Source of the DNA: Termitomyces sp. T153 | Taxonomy: Eukaryota; Basidiomycota; Agaricomycetes; Agaricales; Lyophyllaceae | Assembly (NCBI GenBank): GCA_018296165.2 | Contig: JACKQL020000148.1 | Span: 1-64,000 of the forward strand | Length of the DNA stretch: 64,000 nucleotides | Direction of reading: 5' to 3' | Part shown: one piece after another, positions 23,678 through 35,889 of the stretch | How the letters are laid out: every line of letters starts with the position of its first letter | How positions within the stretch are numbered: the stretch's first letter is position 1 | Position numbers and translations under genes: made by a program | The notes under the pieces: generated by a model | The model's database searches: none | Seen by the model: only the letters and a program-made list of their open reading frames with translations | Told to the model about the DNA's origin: nothing

Positions 23678-26600
23678 TCAGAAAAAGGATGACTTCATCC
23701 GTGCACCACGAACTTTCATGTAAATACCGAGATTTTGTTCAACGATATTCATGGAAGGGCTCCAGGCTTCGCCTTCCGCACTCACTGTAGGCAGGACTTG
23801 TGGCCAACCAAGAAGGCCAAGTTTCTTGAGGGCTTTTTCGACCGACTCGTTGGGGAGGAGACGGATCAATGTACCCAGGGGTATAGGCATGGCACCGAAT
23901 CCAAGTGAGATACCCCATTCACGCCATCCAAGTCTTGTAACTTTGAACGTATTCCTTGCGACGAAGATAATTACAATTTGCAAGATGATTTCTTTGAAAA
24001 AATCTTATCAGATACATTGTTTCTTACACAAAGAACAGGAAAGACTAACCAATGAGTGTGATGGCTAAAAAATACCTGTGCCTGAGAATGCCTGAGAATA
24101 CGTTGAGTTTTCTGTCGAGCCGTCTACAGTTGGCTGAATTGAATATTTGAATGAAGACGAAGACATTGAACACAAGGATTTGAACAACAAGTCCAGTGTT
24201 TCTATCAGCCTGAGTATCACCCGTAAATTTCAAGCACAACATCCTGAGCCCAAAAAAGTGAAGAGTCAATATGGTGGAAATTTGGTAAATTGATTGGAAG
24301 AAGATTTGCTTGTACATGTCCGTTGTAAAGAGGTGAGCCGTCTTGTCGGGCTGCCTGTCGAGAAGCGACTCTGAAGCGGGGTCGGTAACAAGGGCTAACC
24401 CTGCGAAAGTGTCCAGAACGATGCTGATCCAAAGCAACTGGATTGACAATCCTTGAGTATTTGTCAAAGCCAACACAAAAGTGATGATAACAATCGCAAT
24501 TAAGGCCGTGACCTGGAATTGAAGGCATTTGCGAACTGCATCAATGACACAACGTCCCCACATGATGGCCTTGTAGATCGAAACAAAGCTGTCATCTGCA
24601 AGGATCATATCGGACGTTGTCTTGGCAGCTTCGGTACCAGATATACCCATGGAAAAGCCAACATTGGCTTCCTTGAGTGCACTGTCGCCAGTCATACTGA
24701 CAATGGCGCCTGTACTTTTAAGAGTACTGACTAGCGCCTCCTTGTCCGCCGGTGAAGATCGAGCAAGCACTTGCAGTTCTGACGCGACCTTGATCCGGTC
24801 CACATGACTGCGTTCCCTAAACTTCATACCCTCCTTAATGTTACCCTCAGACGTGAGAATACCGCATTGAAGGGCAACCGTGCGAGCGGTCTCGATGTTG
24901 TCGCCTGTACACATCTTGATAGTCACACCAGCGCGGCGGCATTTTGATATCGCTTCTGGGACGCCAGGACGGAGCGGATTGTCAATTCCAATTATGGCGA
25001 TGAGCGTTAAGTCTTGAGCCAAGCCAGGAAGAGTCACCTGTGAAAAGCTCTATCAATAAACTATACAGCTCATGAAAGCTGAGCGCCCTACATCGTTCTC
25101 CATGTCCACAGCAGACCACTGTTCGAGATCTCGATAGCACAGAGCGACGGTCCTGAGTGCTTGACTCGCATAGAATCTGATGGTCTCACTCACATTCTCC
25201 TCACGCATTCCAATTGCCTTAGTTTCGACCCTCTTACGCCTTTCCCAACGTCCTGGTAATATGGAGGGTCGCACAACAACATGGTCAGTGCAGTTCTTCA
25301 GGAGAATCTCTGGAGCACCCTTGACGTAGACTCTGAATCCGGTATTGCGGGGCAAGCGAACAACGACAGCCATCGCCTTTCGTTCGCTTGAAAACGGAAT
25401 CATCTGGACGACATCCACCTCTGGAGTTTTCTGACGTCCTCTCCAACCTAACTCCTTCGCAAACTGTAGCAACGCCGCTTCTGTAGTATCTCCAACAAAC
25501 ATCGACTCTCCGGTTATTGGATTCTTGTGTTCAAATGCTATTGAGTTTATCACAATAGTTTCGTTGAAGAGTTCGCGGAGCGCAGGAGTTAAGACACTGT
25601 TTATCTGCGACTGGTCAATGCAAAAGTCATTCTCGTCCCTGCGAGTCGAAAGACTTCGATCATTGACCTTTCCATCGGCGTTGTGTCGACCCGGGTGCTT
25701 GTTTAGCTCTCTAACAAATTTGGCATGGATACCGATGGAACCTGCCACGACAGTCATGACGTTTTGGGTAAGGGTCCCGGTTTTGTCTGTGCAGACAATC
25801 GAAGCATTCGCCATTGTTTCACAAGAGCCAAGGTCGCACACTAAAAGGTTCTCGCGGATCATGCTTTTAGTAGCAAAGCCAACAGCCAGTACCGCTATCA
25901 GAGGGAGGCCTGAGTGCAACGGAATCAAGACAACGATAGAAAACTTGAAAGGCACTTGAAGGACGTACCTTTGGGAACAACAACAACAACGAGGGTGATT
26001 GAGATAATGAGGATATTTATAAAGGTGACGCCCTTCTCAATCCCTGTGCGAACCGGACTATTCTTCGCGAGTTCGACAAAAAGACGAATCAAGAGCGCAA
26101 CGAATAAAGCCAAGCCTGCGTTTAAGCCGAATTTTGCAACCAACTCCGCCAGCATATCGAGCTTTTGTTGCAATGGTGTAGTTTTTGGATCACGTTGGAG
26201 AGCTACAAAACAAGCATTGAATCAAAACGATGCTTAAGAGGGAAAAGAGAATGGAGACCCGTTACTGATCGTCCGCGAAATGATTTGGTTCCCACAGCTA
26301 TTACAACGTATCGTCCAACTCCGTCGAGGACATTGCTCCCTGAGACAATGAAACAGTCGGTATTGGCTGGCAAATGACCATCTGATGGCCCAACAATCGC
26401 AGCATAAATAAAACCCCCGAAAAAAAGACACATCCATACCTCTTTCAATGGACTGCATACACTCCTCATAGCTTAACTTGCGCATTGCGTCAGAATCTCC
26501 GGTGGTACTTGGCTCGTTGCATCGTACAAGTTGACCAGAAAGTAAGACACCATCACAAGGAACGACTTCGCCCGGTTCTAGAAGGGCGATGTCGCCGACT

Positions 26601-27935
26601 ACGACTTCCTGGAAGGACACGTCACCCATGTGACTCATAACTTGGTAGTCCACAAACTTTTGAGTCTATAACACATCGAACTCCGTCACGAATAACCTTG
26701 ACACCACGCTTTTCTTTTTTATCGTGTAATTGTCTGAATTGGCCTTCTTCTCTCCAATGATTTAGAGAGGAAACGACTACCTGAGACGTCAAAGATGTTT
26801 CAGATTTGTAGTAAGTAGAGTCTGTCACAAGGCTAGATTAGATGACTTACGATGATCGTAAGAGCAGCCATAATGGCAACGCTTTCAGTCCAATCGACTG
26901 ATGACTGTGCATCTGGCCGAGGAGAACCAAAGTTCTGGAAGAGGCCAACCGCTAATGATACTAGAGCAACAACAAAAAGCAACAAGAGAGCATTGTCCTT
27001 GAGCGCCAACCACATCATGGAAACAAACGATTTCGACGACATTCTTGGCAAAATGTTCGAACCATATACGCGTCTCCGCTCATCGAAAGACGCGCGGAGA
27101 ACATCTAGGCTCAATTCCGGAGTGGGTCGTGATGCACCTTGACCTGGGTGCTTCCACGGACATCCTCTTCTATTCCTTTTCTTCGCCTCTTCTCTATCCC
27201 TTTGTTCCTTGTCTTCCGCAGTCTGATACGCCCGAGCGCGCGAGTTGTGAACAAGTGATTCCTTGCTCAACCCCCTTTCCCTGTCAGTTCCGAGACCTCT
27301 GAGAAGCGCCTGAGTCCCACCCAAACGTCGCATCGCCTCAAAACGACGCGGAGGGTTGACTAGATGTGCAAGCTGAAACGGTTTGTAAGAGAATGGCGCG
27401 GGGTGAAAATTTCTATCTTGGTCGAGTTCGAGCTGGTATGCAGTCCGGTCACCAGACTCAGAAGGTCCCGCTTCCTTTCTGCCCTGTTTGATGTGAGGCT
27501 TGGTGGCATCGGCAGACTTGACGTGAATGTGGGCCAAACCTGAGGATTCAGTGCGAAAGGAAACGTCGTGATCAACGTTCTGAGACAAGCAGCGGAATTT
27601 GGCTTACACGAGTGACCATCCCCCGACTCACGTTCGGCGTTGTTGTTCCGCGAGTCCCTTGAGATCGCACAATGTGCCGATTGTTCTGATGAATCTGTAG
27701 AACGAGCTGGGGAGGGTATCCGTAGTAAAGGAATGTTGAGCGAAGATCCGTCGTCGCCACTCTCTACAGCTGTAGCAGTAGATGTCGGGGAGTGCGGAAA
27801 GGGCGGGGACTGTGGGGAGGGCGGGGACTGTGGGGAGAGAAGGTTGTTCTGCAGGAATAGATAATGAGAAGATTCGTGATCATCGTTGACGAGCGAGACT
27901 TCTACATGAGGCACTGTGGCTACCGTTGCTGTCAT
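23678..27935 (-). CDS. PMC1/PMCA-type P-type Ca2+-ATPase homologue with altered catalytic and ion-binding motifs
   Basis: Predicted minus-strand exons: 27935-27632, 27539-26851, 26780-26658, 26608-26440, 26381-26259, 26202-25969, 25909-25092, 25037-24050, 23991-23678. They join in phase to 1253 residues; ATG 27935 is the first in frame. Order: disordered N-terminus, SLDVLRASFDERRRVYGSN, TM1-2, A domain (VVVGDIALLEPGE), TM3-4, phosphorylation loop DKTGTLTQN (Asp about 589), IPFSSERKAM, KGAPEILL, CTGDN, TM5-10. Hallmarks that differ from the family: TGES reads TGDS (about 408), PEGL of TM4 reads PKGL (546-549, across an intron), DPLR reads NPLR (840), the hinge TGDGTNDxP reads TGD-S-ALKEA (936), and TM6 WxN reads WIS (1025; Asp 1029 kept). 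Normal pumps move Ca2+ into the vacuole or out of the cell. This one probably cannot. The frame and splice sites are otherwise intact. The donor GTCTCC of intron 5 and the 92-nt first intron are the least certain borders. Confidence 0.88.
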
Positions 27936-28435
27936 TTCCAGCGACAAAGCTTCAAGAGTTAGCTTGAACTTCTGGGGCACTCTCGGCAGCAGCCGGCAAG
28001 GTCAAATGAGTTCTTAGCCCGCGGTACATATACTCACTCGTAAAGGAGGCAGTGCAATTCGGCAGTGCTCAGGATCCAGAGTGCTCATGAACTATTATAT
28101 GCATTTGGAAAAAAGCAGTTAAGACGAATTTGCGATGAATTTATGACGCGAGGCTGCTGTAAGCAGATGTCGGATGACACGAGGCTTAGAGAATCGCGGC
28201 AGATAATGTCGGAAAAATCTCTGATTCCCTCATCAGGTTCAAAACCTAATTAGGTCAAATCAGGCCATCAAGGTTGTCTGAATCGAGCCTGATTAGATAG
28301 GCACGAAGTTGATCAGAGCTGCCACGGCAGCCATGGTAATAATTTTTGGTTGATACGGCTATTGTGAAAATGTACACTTTGTCAATACAGTCTATGCGTC
28401 TCGTCATCGTCCTATAGTCAAGTCCCTGTCTCATA
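27936..28435. other. Intergenic region upstream of the ATPase
   Basis: Normal CpG content. It should hold the ATPase promoter (minus strand), but no clear TATA box is seen. The Plavaka remnant starts on the plus strand at 28436, so the two are divergent. Confidence 0.4.
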
Positions 28436-29580
28436 ATGGACCCTATCCCTCGACCTACAACTCCATATCACCATGCAAGGTGCGATATTTGTGGATAGAC
28501 ATGCCAGAACCGCGGGGTCGGGATACACAGGAAAGCATGTCTAAAAAGACAAGAACAAGCGTGTCAAAACGCAGAAATTCTCGGGCATTTTGATGCCTCA
28601 TGTCAGACAGGTAAGATCTGCCCTTGATTCCAAATGCAAGAGGCAATAATGTAAATAACTAAGGCCCATCCAAGTCCATTGACACCAACGACGTGTTTAA
28701 GATGACGGAAAAGGATCCTGTTATCAATGGACCAGTCATTCATGGATCTGTACCAACTCAAATTTGACCCTCCAGCAAATCTGAATCTATTGATGGTCCA
28801 GTACTGTATGATTTTGATGCTGAACCCCATGCTTTTGCTTTTGGAGATGTTGAATTTCGAGAGGTAATATTATTTCATCACATCTGTTCTATTGCACAAA
28901 TTTAGAAGCTATCATCTTAATCTATTCCAAGTTGAGGATGCTGCTCTGAATTGGCATGACAGTTCACTCAATGGTCCAGAAAAAATTGCAAACCTGTCAT
29001 CAACAGAAGAGCTCTTTAAAATAGAATATCATCCACACTCTGAAATCCCAACCAAGCTAGGATTTTATACTGATTGCTTTCCTCAAAAAGTGATCCTGCC
29101 TCCAGACTTTGAACCATGGAAACCCTTTAATTTGTGTCTTGACTTTGAAATTGCTGAACTGGGACTTGAGGCTGCCCTCAATAAGTCCCAATTGGAATGC
29201 CTCATCAAGTTATGCCATCAAGCTGCTGCATGTGACACTGAAGACCTGCTCACCCTGAAAAATGGTGCCAACTTGAAAAAGACCTAAGACAAGGCATCTG
29301 AGCTTCATACCTGAGTGAGTATAATCTTCAATTGCTAGACTTCACAGTTGGTTTATAGTAATAATTGGCCAGTTTGAGAAAAAATATTATCAAGTTCTGC
29401 ATAAGGTGTGCCTCAAGGCTTTGATATCTGCATATGTGAACCATGGGACTGAAATGTTATTGATGACCCCATAGTTGCACTGCACATCACATGGGATGCA
29501 GAGAAACATTATAGGTGGATGGGGACTAACTGGGGACAATTCATCACCAAGCCCTGGACAGATGATGAGGCCTGAGGTAT
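28436..29580 (+). pseudogene. Plavaka-type transposase, N-terminal remnant
   Basis: ATG 28436 opens MDPIPRPTTPYHHARCDICG, followed after a TAG by TCQNRGVGIHRKAC: the C2H2-like finger found at the start of Plavaka transposases. A donor-like GTAAGA follows at 28610. The next part (about 28890-29286) reads KIEYHPHSEIPTKLGF, then PPDFEPWKPFNLCLDFEIAE and ALNKSQLECLIKL, which are landmarks of the family (normally EYHP.S, PW.PF.TRLDFE.AE). A trace of the next segment (ITWDAEKHYRWMGTNWGQF, about 29480-29545) remains. The catalytic core is missing; the copy stops about 75 bases before an LTR. CpG is present in the first 300 bases and nearly gone after 28880. Confidence 0.75.
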
Positions 29581-29656
29581 GACATTGTCTACTCTACATT
29601 CAAAGTTCACAAACTCATGTTACATTTCAATCATGTATATCAGACATTCTGGCAGC

Positions 29657-30025
29657 TGTCAGGGGACTTCCATTTCCAACCTCTGTGACTGGTTCCAGCA
29701 CCTCCACAGCTTGTTCAAGATCTCTGGGGCTCTTTCTAGAACCCCAGAGATCTCTGGAGAACTGTGGAGTTTCCTGTATTACCTCAGCAATTATTGCCCT
29801 AGGGTTAGGAGCAGCTCTGGTCTTCTGTACAGTAGTTCCCATGCCTCTGCTGCCCACTGATGTGCTGCCCTGAGCAGCAGGGATCCTTAGACTTGTTCTC
29901 TTTGGATTCCCCTCTGCTAGGTGATTAGTTACTGATTGTATTGTTGTCTACTCTGCTAATATACTTTGGATTCCCCTCTGCTAGCTGCATGACTCTGATC
30001 CACTGCTCTGGAGGTTGCCCTTACA
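29657..30025 (+). mobile_element. 5' LTR of gypsy element A
   Basis: Starts TGTCAGGGGACT and ends GCCCTTACA. Shares CCTTAGACTTGTTCTCTTTGGATTCCCCTCTGCTAG and TGGAGGTTGCCCTTACAGCAGAACAAGTCT with other family-1 LTR copies. The sequence after TTACA (GCAGAACAAGTCT) recurs after the LTR at 35763, so it is probably the primer-binding region. Confidence 0.65.
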
Positions 30026-30131
30026 GCAGAACAAGTCTCCTAAAACTGGTCTGGAAGCCCCTCATAGCCACAAGGAACCTCTGAACCACTATCTGTCACT
30101 TCTCCACCAGGATTAAACACTGTAGAGTTCT

Positions 30132-31337
30132 ATGTCTCAGCTTGTCAACCCAGACACACCCTCAGAGGCCCCAGCCCTGCAGAACAAAGCCTGGATTTGC
30201 CTGCTACACTTAGAAACCCAGGTGCAATTAATGCAATTGTCTCTCACCCACTATACTACCAAACTCTCTACCCTCCATCAAATGACAGATCTTATCTCTC
30301 AATCACTCCAGGCATTGCTCAAATGCCTAACACCTAACTCTGCCCCTCCCACAGCTGCAGAACCAGCCCCAACCCCCTCCACACCTGTCCCTGCAGCTCT
30401 GGTGACCCTATAGCCACATATTCCATGTCTGGCACTACCAGATGCATATGATGGTGCCTGCTCTAGCAGGGAGCAATTTCTGCAGTCCTGCCTCACCTAT
30501 ATCCACCTCAGTAGGAATGCCTTTGACTCTGATGCATTGAAAATAGCCTGGGTGCTGTCATATATGAAGTCTGGACATGCCTCCACCTATGCGCTGTGAG
30601 TTTTCCATTGCTCCAGAGGTGTTGGAAGTTTTCCAGACTGGGCCACCTTTGAGAAGGACTTCTGTGTGGAGTTTTTCCTGTTAGACCCCACCAAGACTGT
30701 GGCCTTGACACTATGTGATAGAGAGCAATATGAGCAAGAAAAGTGTATACTGGATGAGTACATTGACTTGTTCTGGGCTCTGGTCAAGCAGGCCACTTAC
30801 TCCAATAGCCTTCAACTATGCCTCACCTTCTAGGATGGCTTGCACCCTGCACTGGTGGAATACATTGACAATCTGGCAGAGGGTCACTCCAACAATGAAA
30901 AGATTGCATTGTGGTACAAGGTGGCCCAGGACCAATGGCAACTCATGGAGATCTGGAGGGAGCTCTGCCATCCACATTCTGCACTGTGCCCTGCTCTAAT
31001 CAGCAATTTCCACCACCCTGCACCTGCTTGCCCAATGCTGGCCTTTACTCTGGCCATCCCTGCAGTGCGCCCCCTGCTGCCAGGGATTCCTATGAATGTG
31101 GATGCTGCCCCACTGCTATGCCAGAGATGCCAGAAGCCTGGGCACTTTGCATGGCACTGCCCCTTGGGCCTGGAGGTATGCTACCTCTCTATGGTAGAGC
31201 AGGAGGAACTCCTCCTGCAGCTGCTGGCTGCAAAGAATGCTGCTAGAGCTCTGTCACTGGACAAGCCTATGCCAGAGTTGACTCCAGAGAAGATCAGTGC
31301 ATGCACCTCACCCCCAGAGGTGGAGGAGGATTTTTAG
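30132..31337 (+). pseudogene. Gypsy element A gag with zinc knuckle, decayed
   Basis: ATG 30132 starts MSQLVNPDTPSEAPAL and a helical N-terminus; a TAG at about 30411 breaks it. The capsid-like part follows at 30415-30990 (CLTYIHLSRNAFDSDALKIA, LFWALVKQATYSNSLQLC) with frame changes. A CCHC zinc knuckle, CQRCQKPGHFAWHC, lies at about 31120-31162. The same gag family recurs at 35890-36600. Confidence 0.75.
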
Positions 31338-31568
31338 TTGAGCAATGGATAAGGTGTACACCTCCATTGCTGGGTGCTCACAGGTTCTTGTGTCTATCAA
31401 TAGAAAATGAAACTGCCTTTTCTAATGCCCTTCATTCTGAGATAGGAACCTCAACACTCCCCTCCAGACATGCAAACACTAACTCCAGAGCCCCCACCAA
31501 GCTCCCCAAGACCTCTGAAGGTCCATTGGTGTGGCTCCATCTGGGCATGTCAAATGCCCTGACAGTAC

Positions 31569-33730
31569 ATGATGGCTTCCAGCTCATCCACCAGCTCCCT
31601 GCATCTCAATGTAGAGATTGAGACAATGGACACCCAGCAAACCTGTGGAGTCATGGCTCTTCTAGATAGCAGAGCAATAGGACTGTTTCTGGACTCGGGG
31701 TTTGTCAAATGCCATGGACTGACTACACAGCCCCTCCCCAAGCCCATTCCAGTCTACAATATTGATGGAATGCCTAATAAAGCAGGCACCATCAACTCTG
31801 TGGTTGATCTAGTCCTCTGCTATCAGAACTATGTGGAGCACACCATGTTTGCTGTCCCCAGCCTGGATAGGCAGGACATGATCCTTGGGTTCATGTGGCT
31901 CTGCAAGCACAACCCTGAGGTTGATTGGACCAAAGGACAGATAACCATGAGCAGGTGCCCCTGGAAGTGCTTTATCTGTGCTGCAGAGGACAGGGCAGAG
32001 CACCAGGCCCAAGTTCAAGAACATGCAGCCATCTGTGCATGTCATGCCAGCCTTCTCCCCTTTGCAGATCTAGACCTTCTGGATCCTCTGCCTCTGGCAT
32101 TCCCTTATAGAAAGGCCTTCTACAAGGACAACCAGAGTGGTGGTGGAGCCTCAGGGAAGGAGCATGGAAGGGAGTTTGATGGTGTACATGAGCTGGAGTT
32201 CCTTGATAAAGCAGTAGAAGTGGGAGATTGGATCTATACAACCACTGTACACCCACCACCCTCCATTGCAGAGATCTGGGCTAGCCAGACTATATCCCAG
32301 CAGCTGGCCCAGGCATTTGCTGCCAATGCCATGCCAGAGAGTTCCAGGACATGGTACCTCCCTACCTCCATGTATTTGAGCATGTGTTCTCCAAAGCCTT
32401 GTTTGACTCACTTCTGGATTGCAAGAGGTGGGACCATGCCATTGAACTGCTGCCAGATTCCACACTCTCCAGCTGTAAGGTCTACCTGCTCATGCCCAGG
32501 GAACAGGAGGAGCTTGACACATTCCTGCAAGAAAACCTGGACTCTGGTTGTATCTGCCCTTCCAAGTCTCTGATGGCCTCTCTAGTCTTCTTCATCAAGA
32601 AGAAGAATGGCTCACTCTGACTGGTCTAGGACTACCAAGTTCTTAACCCCATGACAGTGAAGAACCATTACCCCCTCCCCCTCATCTCCAAGCTCATCAA
32701 CAACCTCCAGGGTGCACAATACTTCACTAAACTGGATGTCTGGTGGGGTTACAACAATGTGTGCATTTAGGAAGGAGAGAAGTGGAAGGCCACCTTCCAG
32801 ACCAACCAGGGATTGTTTGAGCCACTCATTATGTTCTTTGGACTCACCAATAGCCCCACTACCTTTCAGACCATGATGAACAACATCTTCCAGGACCTCA
32901 TAGCAGAGAGCATAGTGTGTGTATACCTTGACAACATCCTCATCTATACCAAAATGCTGGAGGAATACTGTCAGATCACTTACCTTGTCCTGGAATGCCT
33001 CTGCCAGTACCAGCTCTACTTCAAGCCAGAGAAGTGTGAGTTTGAACAGACCCAGATCAAATACCTTGGCCTGATCATCTTGCATGGAGCTGCAGAAATG
33101 GACCTGGTGAAGGTAGCAGGTGTGGTGGAGTGGCTAAAGCCCAAGAACAAGAAGGAGGTGCAGGCATTTCTTGGTTTCACAAACTTCTACTGGAGATTCA
33201 TCCAGGACTTCTTGCACCATGCCCATCCACTATTCAACCTCACTGGAAAGGATGTTACATGAAGTTGGGGACCTCCACCAGAGCAGATGGCCTTTGACAC
33301 TCTCAAGTGTGCCATGACCTCCAGACCTGTCCTCCTCTTCCCAGATGACAACTCTCTCTTCTGGGTAGAAGCTGACAGCTCCAACTTTGCCACTGGGGCT
33401 GTGCTTTTGCAGCAATCTCCAAAGGATGGGAAGTGGCATCTGGTGGCCTTTTACTCTGAGAGCTTAAACACAGTGGAGTAGAACTATGAGATCCATGACA
33501 AGGAGATGCTGGCCATCATCTGGTCATTTGAGGAGTAGCAGCACTTCCTGGAAGGTGCATAGCACAAGTTAGAGGTCTGGACAGATCACAAGAACCTTGA
33601 ATACTTCCAGACAGCTAAGAAGCTCAATTGCCAACAGGCCCAGTGGTCCCTTTCCCTTGCCAACTTTGACTTCTCTTTGCACTACAAGCCTGGCTGGAGC
33701 ATCATCAGCTTTCTGCAATTTTGTGCCTAA
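31569..33730 (+). pseudogene. Gypsy element A pol: protease, reverse transcriptase, RNase H (truncated)
   Basis: Protease region 31600-31960: MALLDSRAIGLFLDSGFVK, where the active-site DSG reads DSR, then DMILGFMWLCKHNPEVDW. Reverse transcriptase 32350-33260: FFIKKKNGSL, NHYPLPLISKLINNLQG-like text after two stops, TKLDVWWGYNN, MFFGLTNSPTTFQTMMNN and the catalytic box YLDNILIYT (32924 on), in which the second Asp of YLDD is Asn. RNase H 33285-33700: WVEADSSNFATGAVLLQQ, then YEIHDKEMLAII and TDHKNLEYF. The sequence stops being pol at about 33730 with no integrase. Several TGA/TAG codons interrupt it. Confidence 0.85.
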
Positions 33731-35433
33731 TAAAAGAATGATTTCAGGTCTGTTATCTTGCTTGTTCATGGCCTTTGAGGCAAATTTCCATGCCCAATCT
33801 GCTTGGTACCACAAGATCAGATGTGGAACTTGACTCTCAAATTTCCCTTACAGACCCAGTCAAGCTCTGAGCAATATTACACAGAGTCTATGGCTCCAAA
33901 AACTGCCACAGCTGTTCAAGGAGCTTTAAGAAACAGAGCCTTTGCCCAGTCCAAGTATGTTATTCCTTTATTTTACAATCCAGACATTACAGATTCATTA
34001 ACTTGATATAGAATGCAATGTGGTTGATCAAATATGGTGATCTTCATTGTGTGCTGTCTTACAATGTTTTACATTTTGATGATAATGGTTTTAATTTATC
34101 AAATATTGATGCTTTGGACATCTATCAAGAATCATTATTACAACACTTGACAATCTTGACAGCACACAGTCAGCTTTGATTCTAGTGGTCATAATCAGGT
34201 TTGAGTACTTGGATTGCCATTGCCATTGACCATGCTGTTATACATTTTACAGAGCCATAAAGACAATGAGGCCTTTGAATGCTTTTGAATCATGCTGGGA
34301 AAATTTATGACAAGATTCCTACCTGCATATGACATCCCTCTTCCTGGTAGATAGGCTGTAAGTTTTACCAACAAAAGCATGGTGTGTCAATCCAATTTTG
34401 ATTTGAATTCTTAAACCTGATGCATCTGAACCTTCAGATTATAGAACATTGCCTTCTGAAAGTCAAGTATATGTGTACAGTCAACTGGCAACTCAAGACC
34501 AATTATTTACAGTGTAACCCTGAGTTTCATGGTAACCCATGCTATGACTGTGTTCTGGTCAATGGTTAGAATGAGCCTTACATTGCATGCATTGAACAAT
34601 TTTTTTCATGTACTGTTGATGGTCAAACCCATCCTTTGGCCTTGGTGCAGCCATTTTTATTGGTCTTTCAAAATTTGAGCTGGCAACAGAAAGAGATTGA
34701 CCTAGGCCTACTTCAATTCTGGGAGAACAAATGTAAGGATAGCAAGTTCATTTCTATCCACACTATCATTTGTGGTGTAGTTACAGTTCCAGACAAAATC
34801 ACCATTGTGTACAGACTCAGTAAATTGGAACTACTTTCTATGCAACATTCTGGACACAGATATATTTTTACATGCACATAACAATTTACAAGAGACTTCA
34901 TAGTACTAATAGACAGGACTGTCTCTTTCCAAGCATCAATCCACACTGTCCATCAATGAATCACCCTGCAATTTGTCTGATTCTTCCCTGCTACCTCCAC
35001 CAAATTCTTGTCACCCTTAGTTAGATTGAGCTATTATTATGTTGTTTGAGCCACTGGCCTTTAGATACATGGAGAAGACCATGTAGTTCTGTGGCATAAT
35101 AAACTGTGCATTGTATCAAGGGAACATGTAGGGATGGAGAGATGGTGGCCCCAAAGGTGATACAAATTTTGGCAGATAGTAGTATTGCTATGATGGCAGG
35201 CAATAGCCAAAATTACATTCACCCTCAGCCCCCTCTTGGACAAGTCTGGGCTATAATGTTAGCACATATTGAGGATACTATTGAGGTTCTTCCATGAGTA
35301 GATATTAGCCATGATAAAATCCAGGTACAGGTATGAAGGGACCCACAAGTGATTCTGAATCTGGCAAAGCATTGGCTGAAGGTGTCAAACCATTGTTTAA
35401 GGTGGTAACATCTTATGAGGACATGTCTGGCCT
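33731..35433. other. Decayed mobile DNA, mostly unassigned
   Basis: The plus strand carries scraps such as KYVIPLFYNPDITDSL (33950-34000) and LALVQPFLLVFQ...FISIHTIICGVVTVPD (34638-34795). They resemble parts of long hypothetical proteins seen in mushroom repeats but cannot be named. Stops are frequent and CpG is nearly absent. Confidence 0.35.
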
Positions 35434-35763
35434 TGTCAGGGGACCACTGTTTTTGGTTAGCATGTACATGGCCATGACCATGCATGTGCAAGTCTGGGTC
35501 ATGTGATTAGGTCAGCATGTTCATGGCCATGCACATGCAAGTCACATGATCTTTTCTGTCCTACTGTACAGTTGTGTCCCATGAGTCTGAGGGCCTAGAG
35601 TGTAGCATCTGGCCTAGGGAGTTCCTCAGACTTGTTTTCTCTCTGGATCTCTCTTTGCCAGGTGTATAGTATACTTGTAGACACCATACCATACTGAATA
35701 GACTTTAGATCTCCCTTTGCCAGTTGTGTGATTAAGCCACAGCCTCCAGAGGTCACTCTTATA
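35434..35763 (+). mobile_element. 5' LTR of gypsy element E
   Basis: Starts TGTCAGGGGACC and ends CACTCTTATA. Contains the family block CTGAATAGACTTTAGATCTCCCTTTGCCAG and CAGCCTCCAGAGGTCACTC. GCAGAACAAGTCTC follows, as after the LTR of element A. Its closest copy here is 54501-54942, which may be its partner LTR. Confidence 0.6.
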
Positions 35764-35889
35764 GCAGAACAAGTCTCTACATTTGGCCCGGGAGCCCTTG
35801 TTTTTACTTAGTTTCTCAAGAGGTCTCTCCTCCACCAGTGTCTTAGTGCCTCCTGTGCTCCTCCTATAACCCAGCCAACCCCTCTAGCA

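Noticed and set aside
25053..25955. Reading the ATPase as a truncated pseudogene because its frames are separate
   Set aside because: All eight breaks are explained by short GT..AG introns in consistent phase.
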